Below are positions 28,161 through 36,082 of a DNA stretch of 64,000 bases, piece after piece. Below the pieces are notes generated by a model that saw only the letters and a list, made by a program, of their open reading frames with translations, was not told the origin of the DNA and did no database searches. Each line of letters opens with the position of its first letter. The stretch's first letter is position 1. Source of the stretch: JAJFKB01 sp965230515 (GTDB lineage: Bacteria; Pseudomonadota; Gammaproteobacteria; Pseudomonadales; IMCC2047); contig OZ246007.1 of assembly GCA_965230515.1 (NCBI GenBank), positions 930,001-994,000 of the forward strand. Direction: 5' to 3'. Made by a program: the position numbers and the translations under genes.

Positions 28161-28274
28161 TTACCGTACGGTAAAAAATAGCATGCAAATGATGCTAGAT
28201 CAACAAAAATGTACCGTGCGTAATAATTTAGCGGATATTTACCTTTTAGGTGATCTATTTGTCACGTACGATAA
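28161..28274. promoter_or_regulatory. Three phased palindromic operators upstream of hipBA
   Basis: A perfect 14-bp palindrome TTACCGTACGGTAA lies at 28161-28174. Related sites GTACCGTGCGTAAT (28211-28224) and GTCACGTACGATAA (28261-28274) start at exactly 50-bp intervals. All share the TACCGTACG-like core. The nearest is 18 bp from the hipB start. A separate inverted repeat TAGCAT/ATGCTA lies between the first two (28179-28197). The likely ligand is HipB; the sites do not look like the E. coli TATCC-N8-GGATA operator. Confidence 0.65.
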
Positions 28275-28407
28275 AAAATGATGATGTTCAAAAACAGCGT
28301 TCCACGCACGTTCCATGAATCGAGTTAGCCCGTAAACGCCAAAATTTGCGTGAAGGCCTTTTTTGGGCGAACACTGTACATAAACATAGCATGCAAAGGA
28401 ATGCCGC

Positions 28408-28590
28408 ATGTATCCGGCAAGGACTGCCGGCGGGTTGGGCGATCCGACGTATCAACGCCATCAGCCGGAAAAAACCCTACTTTACCAGATTGTAGCGCAG
28501 CACTACCCGGTATTTAAAGAGACCCTTGAAGTCCAAAGACGCTCGCTGCCCAACTATGTTCAGCGCGAATTCGACGAATTCCTTAATTGA
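28408..28590 (+). pseudogene. IS91-type transposase remnant (N-terminal zinc-binding part)
   Basis: 60 codons whose product contains PEKTLLYQIVAQHYP and SLPNYVQREFDEFL, the hallmark start of IS91-family transposases just before the cysteine cluster. The frame ends at a TGA that is the first triplet of repeat copy B, so the rest of the roughly 300-400 residue protein was lost. Not expected to be functional. Confidence 0.7.
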
Positions 28591-28696
28591 ATCGAACCTG
28601 CTTTTAGTTTTTTGGCTTAGGATACTCAATAGGAAAAGGGCTGCAAGACAAATGGCTACACGCTGGCCCACTGTGAGTGAAATGGAATTATCAATC
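28588..28696. repeat. 109-bp direct repeat, copy B (right edge of island)
   Basis: Second copy of the 25851-25958 repeat in the same orientation, about 96% identical. It starts at the stop of the IS91 remnant and ends 75 bp before the tRNA-Val terminator. Bases 28697-28770 hold nothing recognised. Confidence 0.85.
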
Positions 28697-28770
28697 GAGC
28701 TTGATGAGTGCTCATGCTCCGTCAACGGAGTAGAGTCGGTGATATTTATCCAGACAGGATCCCGGAAACC

Positions 28771-28797
28771 AAAACGCCCCCTTTTCAGGAGGCGCCT
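28771..28797 (-). terminator. Terminator after tRNA-Val
   Basis: On the minus strand CGCCTCC-tgaaaa-GGGGGCG is followed by TTTTGGTTT, 28 bp past the tRNA 3' end. Confidence 0.65.
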
Positions 28798-28824
28798 ACA
28801 ATAATCAGTATTATTGATTTGAAT

Positions 28825-28901
28825 TGGTAGGCGCGATTGGAGTTGAACCAACGACCCCCACCATGTCAAGGTGGTGCTCTAACCAACTGAGCTACGCGCC
28901 T
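28825..28901 (-). tRNA. tRNA-Val (anticodon GAC)
   Basis: 77 nt with encoded CCA. The acceptor stem AGGCGCG pairs with CGCGCCU. The D-arm is AGCTCAGTTGGTTAGAGC, the anticodon loop CTTGACATG reads GAC, and the T-arm contains GGTTCAACTCC. Confidence 0.95.
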
Positions 28902-28996
28902 AATTCGAGCTGCGTACGATACCACCAGTCGCAGGCTTGCTCAAGCAAAAATCCAAAACAAAAGCCGCTTTATTTTTAATCCCACATTCAGACTGT

Positions 28997-30004
28997 CTAC
29001 TGCCTGTAATACTCTCTGTACCAGTCTACAAAATTGGCTATTCCCTGCTCTATCGGAGTCTCGGGTTTATAGCCAACATCTTCAATAAGAGCATCCACAT
29101 CGGCGTAGGTGGCCGGCACATCTCCCGGCTGCAGGGGCAGCAGGTTTTTCTCAGCCGTCTTGCCAAGACAATCCTCTAGCACCTCTATATAGCGCATCAG
29201 TTCAACGGGGTTATTGCTGCCTATATTGTACAACCGATACGGCGATGAACTGGTCGATGAATCCGGGGCATCACCATTCCAATCCGGATTGGGTTCAGCC
29301 ACCTGATCCAGTGTACGCAACACACCCTCAACAATATCATCTATATAGGTGAAATCCCGTCGGTGCTTGCCGTAGTTGAAAACATCTATCGGCTCCCCTG
29401 CCAGTATTTTTCGGGTAAATATAAACAACGCCATATCCGGGCGTCCCCAGGGTCCGTAAACGGTAAAAAAACGGAGTCCGGCGGTAGGTAACTGATAGAG
29501 ATGGCTGTAGGTATGAGCCATCAGCTCATTTGCCTTTTTAGTTGCGGCGTAAAGACTAACGGGGTGATCCACATTATCTGCCACTGAAAAAGGCATTTTG
29601 GTATTGGAGCCGTACACCGAACTACTCGATGCGTAGACAAGATGCTCAACCTTATTATGGCGACAACCCTCCAGCACATTCATAAAACCTGCCAGATTGG
29701 CAGAAACATAAGCATGGGGATTTTCCAGTGAATAGCGCACGCCAGCCTGCGCAGCCAGGTTCACCACCCGTTGCGGTTGATGTTTTTTAAACATCGCCTC
29801 CATGGCTGATTGATCTTCGATGCTGATGCGTTCATCAGTGAATCGATCAAATGCCAGCAGCGTTTGCAACCTTGCTTCTTTTAGGGAGACATCGTAGTAG
29901 TCATTCAGGTTATCAACACCTATAACCTCGTCACCTCTCTTTAACAAACGTCTTGATAATGCTGCCCCTATAAATCCTGCCGCCCCGGTGACCAAAATTC
30001 TCAA
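28997..30004 (-). CDS. NAD-dependent epimerase, UDP-glucuronate 4-epimerase type
   Basis: 335-residue extended short-chain dehydrogenase. The NAD site is TGAAGFIGAALSRRLL, followed by VDNLNDYYDVSLKEARL, characteristic of UDP-GlcA 4-epimerases (GAE/CapI) that make UDP-galacturonate for surface polysaccharides. Catalytic residues are in SSSVYGSNTKMPF (Ser) and YAATKKANELMAH (Tyr/Lys). RFFTVYGPWGRPDMALF is also diagnostic. It is 95 bp downstream of uvrB and may share its transcript, although a hairpin lies between. Exact sugar specificity is inferred from the motif family. Confidence 0.88.
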   Translation of the reverse strand: MRILVTGAAGFIGAALSRRLLKRGDEVIGVDNLNDYYDVSLKEARLQTLLAFDRFTDERISIEDQSAMEAMFKKHQPQRVVNLAAQAGVRYSLENPHAYVSANLAGFMNVLEGCRHNKVEHLVYASSSSVYGSNTKMPFSVADNVDHPVSLYAATKKANELMAHTYSHLYQLPTAGLRFFTVYGPWGRPDMALFIFTRKILAGEPIDVFNYGKHRRDFTYIDDIVEGVLRTLDQVAEPNPDWNGDAPDSSTSSSPYRLYNIGSNNPVELMRYIEVLEDCLGKTAEKNLLPLQPGDVPATYADVDALIEDVGYKPETPIEQGIANFVDWYREYYRQ

Positions 30005-30098
30005 TTTCTGTTACTCCCTTATTAAACGCTAACCGATTGCTCCCCGACATCGGGAACAATGTGTAATCCTGACACTAACTTTAGTTCAGATCTGCCAT

Positions 30099-32111
30099 TC
30101 ACCCAAGTAACGCCGCATTAATTTCTGTAATTTCATCCCGATATTTGGCTGCTTGCTCAAATTCAAGATTTTTGGCAGCTTCATACATTTTGTCTTCCAA
30201 CTGGTTAATTCGTTTACCTAACTCTTTCGGTGACATTTTCTGATATTCCACCTCATAGGAAGCCGTATTTTCAGCTACCCGCTTGGAACCGTGACGAGAT
30301 TTCCCACCAGGAGTAAACGCCCCCTCCAAAATATCCTCTACTGACTTTTTAATGCCCTTTGGTGTGATCCCATGTTCTTGATTAAAAGCGATCTGTTTTT
30401 CCCGACGCCGTTCGGTTTCACCCATCGCACGCTCCATCGACCCGGTCACGCGGTCCGCATAGAGAATAGCGGTTCCGTTTAGATTTCTAGCCGCCCGCCC
30501 AATCGTCTGGATCAATGAACGCTCTGAACGCAAAAAACCCTCTTTGTCAGCATCCAATATCGCCACCAGCGATACTTCCGGGATATCCAGCCCCTCTCTG
30601 AGCAGGTTAATACCAACCAGCACGTCAAATTCACCGATACGCAAATCCCGTATAATTTCCACGCGCTCAACAGTATCAATGTCAGAATGCAGGTATCGCA
30701 CTCTGACACCATGCTCGGCGTAATACTCCGTTAAGTCCTCCGCCATGCGTTTGGTCAATACCGTCACCAGCACCCGTTCACCTTCCCCAACACGATGGTT
30801 TATTTCGGAAAGCAGGTCATCTACCTGGGTGATTGCCGGGCGCACCTGAATATTCGGATCAAGCAAGCCGGTAGGACGAACCACCTGATCAACCACCTGC
30901 CCTGAGCGATCAGCCTCATAGGGGCCTGGAGTGGCAGATACAAAAATCGTCTGCGGCGAGGCCTGTTCCCACTCTTCAAATCGCATAGGTCTGTTATCAA
31001 GTGCCGATGGCAAACGAAACCCATACTCGACCAGCGTCTCTTTTCTGGACCGATCCCCCTTATACATCGCCCCCAGTTGTGGAACTGTCACATGAGACTC
31101 ATCAACCACCAACAAAGCCTTGTCAGGCAGGTAATCAAACAGGGTTGGCGGAGGTTCACCTTCCGGTCTGCCCGACAGGTAACGCGAGTAGTTTTCAATG
31201 CCCGTGCAATAACCGAGTTCCAGGATCATCTCGGTATCAAAATTAGTTCTCTGTTCAAGGCGCTGTGCTTCTACCAGTTTATTGGCTGACCGAAGCTGCT
31301 CCAGTCTTTCACGAAGCTCCTCTTTGATATGCTCGACCGCCTTCAGCAGTTGTTCGCGTGGTGTTACATAATGCGTTTTGGGGTAGATGGTAATGCGCGG
31401 TACCGACTTGCTAACACTGCCTGTCAACGGATCAAACAGACTGATGGACTCTATTTCATCATCAAACAGCTCAACACGCACCGCTTCTTTATCCGACTCC
31501 GCAGGATAGATGTCAATCACATCACCACGCACCCTGTAACAGGCTCGATGTAACTCGACATCGTTTCGACGGTACTGTAATTCTGCCAAACGACGCAGGA
31601 TAAAACGCTGATCGACTCGATCGCCACGGTCCAGATGCATCACCATATTCAGGTAAGCACCGGGGTCCCCCAACCCGTAAATAGAGGATACTGTTGCGAC
31701 AATAATGGCATCCGGCCTTTCAAGCAGCGCCTTGGTTGCCGACAGACGCATCTGTTCAATGTGTTCGTTAACGGACGCATCCTTTTCAATAAAAGTATCC
31801 GAGGCTGGCACATAAGCCTCTGGCTGATAGTAGTCGTAATAGGATACGAAATACTCTACGGAGTTATTGGGAAAAAACTCCTTAAACTCACCATAGAGTT
31901 GAGCCGCGAGCGTCTTGTTTGGCGCTAATACCAGGGTCGGGCGCTGGGTGCGCTCAATCAGATTGGCAATGGTAAAGGTTTTACCGGATCCGGTTACCCC
32001 GAGCAGTGTCTGGTAGGCCAAACCTGCCTCCACCCCCTCAAATAACGAATTGATTGCAGCGGGCTGATCACCTGCTGCCTGAAAGGCGGAGACAACTTTT
32101 AATTCCTGCAC
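30099..32111 (-). CDS. uvrB: Excinuclease ABC subunit B
   Basis: Damage-verifying helicase of nucleotide excision repair. Walker A is GVTGSGKTFT, the beta-hairpin region is YYDYYQPEAYVP, the DEAD-like box is VVDESH, motif VI is QTIGRAARN, and a C-terminal UVR domain (NLEFEQAAKYRDEI) binds UvrC. I favour the GTG at 32111, which gives 670 residues and aligns with the E. coli start; a TTG at 32147 would add 12 unconserved residues. The gene lies between tRNA-Asn and the sugar epimerase. Confidence 0.96.
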   Translation of the reverse strand: MQELKVVSAFQAAGDQPAAINSLFEGVEAGLAYQTLLGVTGSGKTFTIANLIERTQRPTLVLAPNKTLAAQLYGEFKEFFPNNSVEYFVSYYDYYQPEAYVPASDTFIEKDASVNEHIEQMRLSATKALLERPDAIIVATVSSIYGLGDPGAYLNMVMHLDRGDRVDQRFILRRLAELQYRRNDVELHRACYRVRGDVIDIYPAESDKEAVRVELFDDEIESISLFDPLTGSVSKSVPRITIYPKTHYVTPREQLLKAVEHIKEELRERLEQLRSANKLVEAQRLEQRTNFDTEMILELGYCTGIENYSRYLSGRPEGEPPPTLFDYLPDKALLVVDESHVTVPQLGAMYKGDRSRKETLVEYGFRLPSALDNRPMRFEEWEQASPQTIFVSATPGPYEADRSGQVVDQVVRPTGLLDPNIQVRPAITQVDDLLSEINHRVGEGERVLVTVLTKRMAEDLTEYYAEHGVRVRYLHSDIDTVERVEIIRDLRIGEFDVLVGINLLREGLDIPEVSLVAILDADKEGFLRSERSLIQTIGRAARNLNGTAILYADRVTGSMERAMGETERRREKQIAFNQEHGITPKGIKKSVEDILEGAFTPGGKSRHGSKRVAENTASYEVEYQKMSPKELGKRINQLEDKMYEAAKNLEFEQAAKYRDEITEINAALLG

Positions 32112-32237
32112 TCGGGTTACCTGGTATTTTACTGTGCCACTTATCAAGAATCCCTATCTTAACCAATCGAAATAGTATGGCAACCGACAACAGCTGCGAA
32201 ACGGATAATGAAAACAGAAGTAGCCTGGAAAAGGTAT

Positions 32238-32268
32238 AAAAAAAGGGCTGCGACCTGCGCAACCCTTT
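32238..32268 (-). terminator. Strong terminator after tRNA-Asn
   Basis: On the minus strand AAAGGGtTGCG-caggt-CGCAgCCCTTT runs into a seven-T tract, 9 bp past the tRNA-Asn 3' end. Confidence 0.85.
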
Positions 32269-32276
32269 CTTACAAA

Positions 32277-32352
32277 TGGCTCCCCGAGCTGGGCTCGAAC
32301 CAGCGACCCAATGATTAACAGTCATTTGCTCTACCAACTGAGCTATCGGGGA
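32277..32352 (-). tRNA. tRNA-Asn (anticodon GTT)
   Basis: 76 nt with encoded CCA. The acceptor TCCCCGA pairs with TCGGGGA, the discriminator is G, the anticodon loop CTGTTAA reads GTT, and the T-arm is GGTTCGAGCCC. The 218 bp between it and the next gene (32353-32571) hold nothing I recognise. Confidence 0.96.
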
Positions 32353-32571
32353 TCAATTCAGTTGAGGCGCGTATATTAATGACGTTTGCCAACGAGGTCA
32401 ACCATAAAAACCAGCAAATCGGGCAGTTATTTTCAATTCCTGTGGCCAACCATTCACCGTCTGAAAAAAGTGATTAAATGCGCCTACACGCCAGGCCAGA
32501 TAGTATCGTGGAACCGCAGATTTTGGGATATCTAAAACCGGTACGCTTAACCCTATCCTGCCAGCCAATCC

Positions 32572-34539
32572 TTAATTATTATTGGGATAAAGCTTGGTCA
32601 CTTTTGCCTTTGCGGCGGATTCGATCTCACTGGTCTGAGCGGATTTAACATAAATAGAATCTACAAAAGCATGCTGGGGTTTGAAGCCAATCACAGAATT
32701 CAGGAGTAGATCCCGAATTTTCTCATAATCGAAATCATCACAGGCCTGATCCAGCGCTGCGACAATATGCTGCACATCCTGCCAGGTCATCGAGGATTCC
32801 TCTGCACGTAATATCTTACTGTGCTCCGTGCCTGCCAGATTTTCGCCAATTAACAACTCCTCACGCAATTTCTCGCCTGGACGCAGACCGGTAAACTGAA
32901 TTTCGATATCGCCATGGGGATGCTCGTCATCGCGCACCTCGAGCCCCATCAGATGCACCATCTTTCTGGCCAGATCAACTATGTTGACATGCTCTCCCAT
33001 ATCCAGAACAAACACATCGCCGCCCTGGGCAATAGAAGTCGACTCAATCACTAACTGTGCCGCCTCCGGGATGGTCATAAAATAACGACTCACTTCCGGG
33101 TGGGTTACCGTAATCGGGCCGCCATGGTTAATCTGTTTACGAAATAGCGGAACTACGGAACCGGACGACCCCAGCACGTTACCGAAACGCACCATACTAA
33201 AACAGGTATTCTCCTGTTGCTGCGAGAGCCCTTGCAGAATCAACTCAGACAATCGTTTCGTTGCACCCATCACATTGGTGGGGCGTACCGCTTTATCGGT
33301 AGAGATCAGAACAAAGGACTTTACCTTCGCTCTGGCAGCGGCCTGGGCAAAAGCCAGCGTTCCGAATACGTTATTCCTCACGCCTTCAATAATATTATGC
33401 TCAACCAGTGGTACATGCTTGTATGCGGCGGTATGGAACACAACATCAACTTTAAACTGCGCCAGGATTTTCTCTGAAAGCACTTCATTTTGCACAGAGC
33501 CCAGCATTGAAATAATCTCTACATCGCAAGCCTTTTCTCTTGCCAGTGAGCGCAGCTCTTTTTCGATACTGTACAATCCGTATTCCGAGATCTCAAACAA
33601 CAATAACCGTTTAGGTTCGGCCGATAAAATCTGCCGACATAGCTCTGAACCAATCGAACCCGCAGCACCCGTCACCATCACAGTTTTACCACTAACCGCT
33701 TTCGACAACAGCATCTGGTTGGGCGGCACGGCGTCTCTACCCAGCAAATCTTCGATATCGACATCCTGAATTTCATCCAGGCGCACTTCCCCGGAAACCA
33801 GATCCGGCATTGACGGTACCGTGCGCACATAGATCGGCAAACTTTCCAACTTATCAATAATTGCCTGTCTTTGGGCCCGACTGATCGAAGGCATAGCCAG
33901 CAATACCTGTTTAATTTTCAGGTTTTTCAACACTTGTTCCAGATGGTCCGGTGCATAGACCTGAATACCATTAATCACGCTGCCACGTGTGATGGGGTTA
34001 TCATCTATATAGGCCACCGGTAGATAATCAGAACCACTGGAAAGGGCCGAAGCAAGCTGCATTCCCGCGCTTCCTGCACCGTAAATCGCAACCAACTGTC
34101 GCTCTGTATAGCTTTTTATCAACCAGTGGAAATAAGCGCGTACGAGGAAGCGACTGCCGCCGACGTAGAGCACAGCAATCAGCCAGAAAATAACGAAGAT
34201 CGACCGCGGAATTGCAGTAATCTTGAGCATCAATACGGAGATCATCATAACAACAGTGATCAGCGTAACACCTTTAAGCACCGCGAAAGCTGCCTGTGGC
34301 CCCATGTATCTGACCACAGCCCTGTAGAGACCTAATCGGCCAAAAACGGGAACACTGATTAACGGTGCCGCAATAAACAGCCACAGATACTGGGAAAAGT
34401 CATAAGTGACCGAGCTGAGATACAGAGCAAACGCGGACCAGAGTGCTAAGGGTATCATGAGGCTGTCGGCAACCATCATGATAATACGTTTGTATTTTCG
34501 TGGTAAATGCAGTATTCGAGTATGAACGAAGTTCGGCAC
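32572..34539 (-). CDS. Polysaccharide biosynthesis nucleotide-sugar dehydratase (WbpM/CapD family)
   Basis: 655-residue inner-membrane enzyme with four N-terminal transmembrane helices (about 20-140), a CoA-binding-like Rossmann domain (VAIYGAGSAGMQLASAL) and a C-terminal SDR domain (MVTGAAGSIGSELCRQI). The active-site segment is STDKAVRPTNVMGATKR, where Met replaces the usual Tyr as in WbpM-type UDP-GlcNAc 4,6-dehydratases. It would start synthesis of a dideoxy-amino sugar for O-antigen, capsule or a glycan. The GTG at 34539 is chosen because AAGGA lies 7 nt upstream; a TTG at 34569 would add ten residues. manC lies upstream on the same strand. Confidence 0.88.
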   Translation of the reverse strand: MPNFVHTRILHLPRKYKRIIMMVADSLMIPLALWSAFALYLSSVTYDFSQYLWLFIAAPLISVPVFGRLGLYRAVVRYMGPQAAFAVLKGVTLITVVMMISVLMLKITAIPRSIFVIFWLIAVLYVGGSRFLVRAYFHWLIKSYTERQLVAIYGAGSAGMQLASALSSGSDYLPVAYIDDNPITRGSVINGIQVYAPDHLEQVLKNLKIKQVLLAMPSISRAQRQAIIDKLESLPIYVRTVPSMPDLVSGEVRLDEIQDVDIEDLLGRDAVPPNQMLLSKAVSGKTVMVTGAAGSIGSELCRQILSAEPKRLLLFEISEYGLYSIEKELRSLAREKACDVEIISMLGSVQNEVLSEKILAQFKVDVVFHTAAYKHVPLVEHNIIEGVRNNVFGTLAFAQAAARAKVKSFVLISTDKAVRPTNVMGATKRLSELILQGLSQQQENTCFSMVRFGNVLGSSGSVVPLFRKQINHGGPITVTHPEVSRYFMTIPEAAQLVIESTSIAQGGDVFVLDMGEHVNIVDLARKMVHLMGLEVRDDEHPHGDIEIQFTGLRPGEKLREELLIGENLAGTEHSKILRAEESSMTWQDVQHIVAALDQACDDFDYEKIRDLLLNSVIGFKPQHAFVDSIYVKSAQTSEIESAAKAKVTKLYPNNN

Positions 34540-34633
34540 GAATTTTTCCTTTACAGTAAGAACGCCCAATGAAAAAAGCGCTACTTAAACAAGCCCCTAT
34601 TATTATTTAAATGATTTATCCCTGGGTCGCAGT

Positions 34634-36049
34634 TCAATTCTCTCTGCCATAATCATCACCAAATCGAATAATATCATCTTCTCCCAGGTAACTGCCCGTC
34701 TGTACTTCTATAATTTCCAGCGGGATTATACCCGGATTTTGTAATCGATGTTTCATTCCTATCGGTATATAGGTCGATTCATCCTCATTTAACTGAAATT
34801 TCTCTTCACCTCTGGTCACCAACCCACACCCTTTGACCACCACCCAGTGTTCGGCACGATGGTGATGAAGCTGAAGCGATAGCTGAGCACCAGGATTGAC
34901 TATAATCCTTTTCGCCTGGAACCTGCCGGCACTGACTATCGACTCATAGGATCCCCAAGGTCTGACCACTCGCGTGTGATCTGTGGTTTCCCGGCGCGAT
35001 TCCAGTTTTAATCGGGTCACGATATTCTTCACATCCTGCACCCGCTGGCGATCTGCAACCAATACCGCATCGGGAGTTTCCACGACCACCAGATCCCGAA
35101 TTCCAACGCCGGCCACTAAACGCGACTCTGAACGCAGGTAGCTGCCCTGCGTATTATCCAGCATCACGTCCCCAACAACAACATTTCCCTGCTGATCCTG
35201 CTCGGTTACATCCCAAATTGCAGCCCACGCCCCAACGTCGTTCCAGCCGGTATTCAGGGGAACCACAACCGCGTTTTCTGTATTCTCCATGACCGCATAA
35301 TCAATCGACTCGCTGCGACATGCTGCAAAGGCGTCCTTATCGACCCTTTTAAAGTCCAGATCAGTAGTCACTGCATCGCTGGCTGCATCACAAGCTTCCA
35401 ATATTTCCGGGGCATGCACCTGCAATTCTTTCAGATAGGTTTTTGCTGAAAACATAAACATCCCACTGTTCCAGTAAAAACGTCCGCTTTCGATATACTC
35501 TTCCGCTTTAACAGCATCGGGCTTCTCTACAAATTTATCGACAGCGTAGCATCCATCCACCAAAGACCGCGCCCGTTTGACATAGCCATACCCGGTTTCC
35601 GGTCTGCTCGGCACAATCCCGAAAGTTACCAGTTTGCCTGCACTGGCTTGCTCCGACCCCTTACTGACAGCCTCGTGGAAAGTATCGTTTGAGCTAATCA
35701 GGTGATCAGCGGGCAACACCAGCAAAACTGCATCTTCATCTTTCTTTGCAGCTTCAATTGCTGCAAGCGCGACTGCAGGAGCAGTATTTCTTGCCACTGG
35801 CTCTAGCAAAATAGTTGGATTCTGCACCTTTAGCTGCCGCAACTGCTCAGCCACCATAAATCGGTGCTCACTGTTACACACGATAATCGGTGCGCTAATA
35901 TCGCTCATACCATCCAGACGCCGCAAAGTCGTCTGCATGAGTGAGCTGTTTTTATCCAGCAACGGGATAAACTGCTTTGGATAGTTTTCTCGAGACAGAG
36001 GCCACAACCTGGATCCTGCGCCTCCAGCCAATATAACGGGTACTAGCAC
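34634..36049 (-). CDS. manC: Mannose-1-phosphate guanylyltransferase / mannose-6-phosphate isomerase
   Basis: Bifunctional type II enzyme giving GDP-mannose. The N-terminal nucleotidyltransferase shows LVPVILAGGAGSRLWPLSRE; the middle has FVEKPD and YFWNSGMFMF-like FYWNSGMFMF. The C-terminal cupin isomerase has RPWGSYESI, QLHHHRAEHWVVVKG and EDESTYIP-like NEDESTYIPIG. With the GTG at 36049 (GGAG upstream) it is 471 residues, the family norm. It sits between pgi and the WbpM-like gene, supplying GDP-mannose to a surface polysaccharide. Confidence 0.93.
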   Translation of the reverse strand: MLVPVILAGGAGSRLWPLSRENYPKQFIPLLDKNSSLMQTTLRRLDGMSDISAPIIVCNSEHRFMVAEQLRQLKVQNPTILLEPVARNTAPAVALAAIEAAKKDEDAVLLVLPADHLISSNDTFHEAVSKGSEQASAGKLVTFGIVPSRPETGYGYVKRARSLVDGCYAVDKFVEKPDAVKAEEYIESGRFYWNSGMFMFSAKTYLKELQVHAPEILEACDAASDAVTTDLDFKRVDKDAFAACRSESIDYAVMENTENAVVVPLNTGWNDVGAWAAIWDVTEQDQQGNVVVGDVMLDNTQGSYLRSESRLVAGVGIRDLVVVETPDAVLVADRQRVQDVKNIVTRLKLESRRETTDHTRVVRPWGSYESIVSAGRFQAKRIIVNPGAQLSLQLHHHRAEHWVVVKGCGLVTRGEEKFQLNEDESTYIPIGMKHRLQNPGIIPLEIIEVQTGSYLGEDDIIRFGDDYGREN

Positions 36050-36082
36050 TAGAGCTCCCAACTATTGTTAAAAATTATTATG

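Noticed and set aside
26168..28590. IS110 and IS91 remnants as the two ends of one composite transposon carrying hipBA
   Set aside because: The remnants belong to unrelated families with different mechanisms and both are truncated, so they cannot form a composite element.
28588..28610. GGTTCGATTC on the minus strand of repeat copy B as a tRNA T-arm fragment from island integration
   Set aside because: The flanking bases cannot form a T stem and no acceptor stem follows; copy A has a changed base in the loop. No tRNA-Val 3' sequence was found near copy A.
28477..28869. Minus-strand frame of 130 codons across repeat copy B and the tRNA-Val 3' end
   Set aside because: It runs through a terminator and a tRNA gene; only the repeat portion is shared with copy A.
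30034..30060. Hairpin TCCCCGA/TCGGG between uvrB and the epimerase as a terminator
   Set aside because: No U-tract follows on the minus strand and the stem is short and interrupted.
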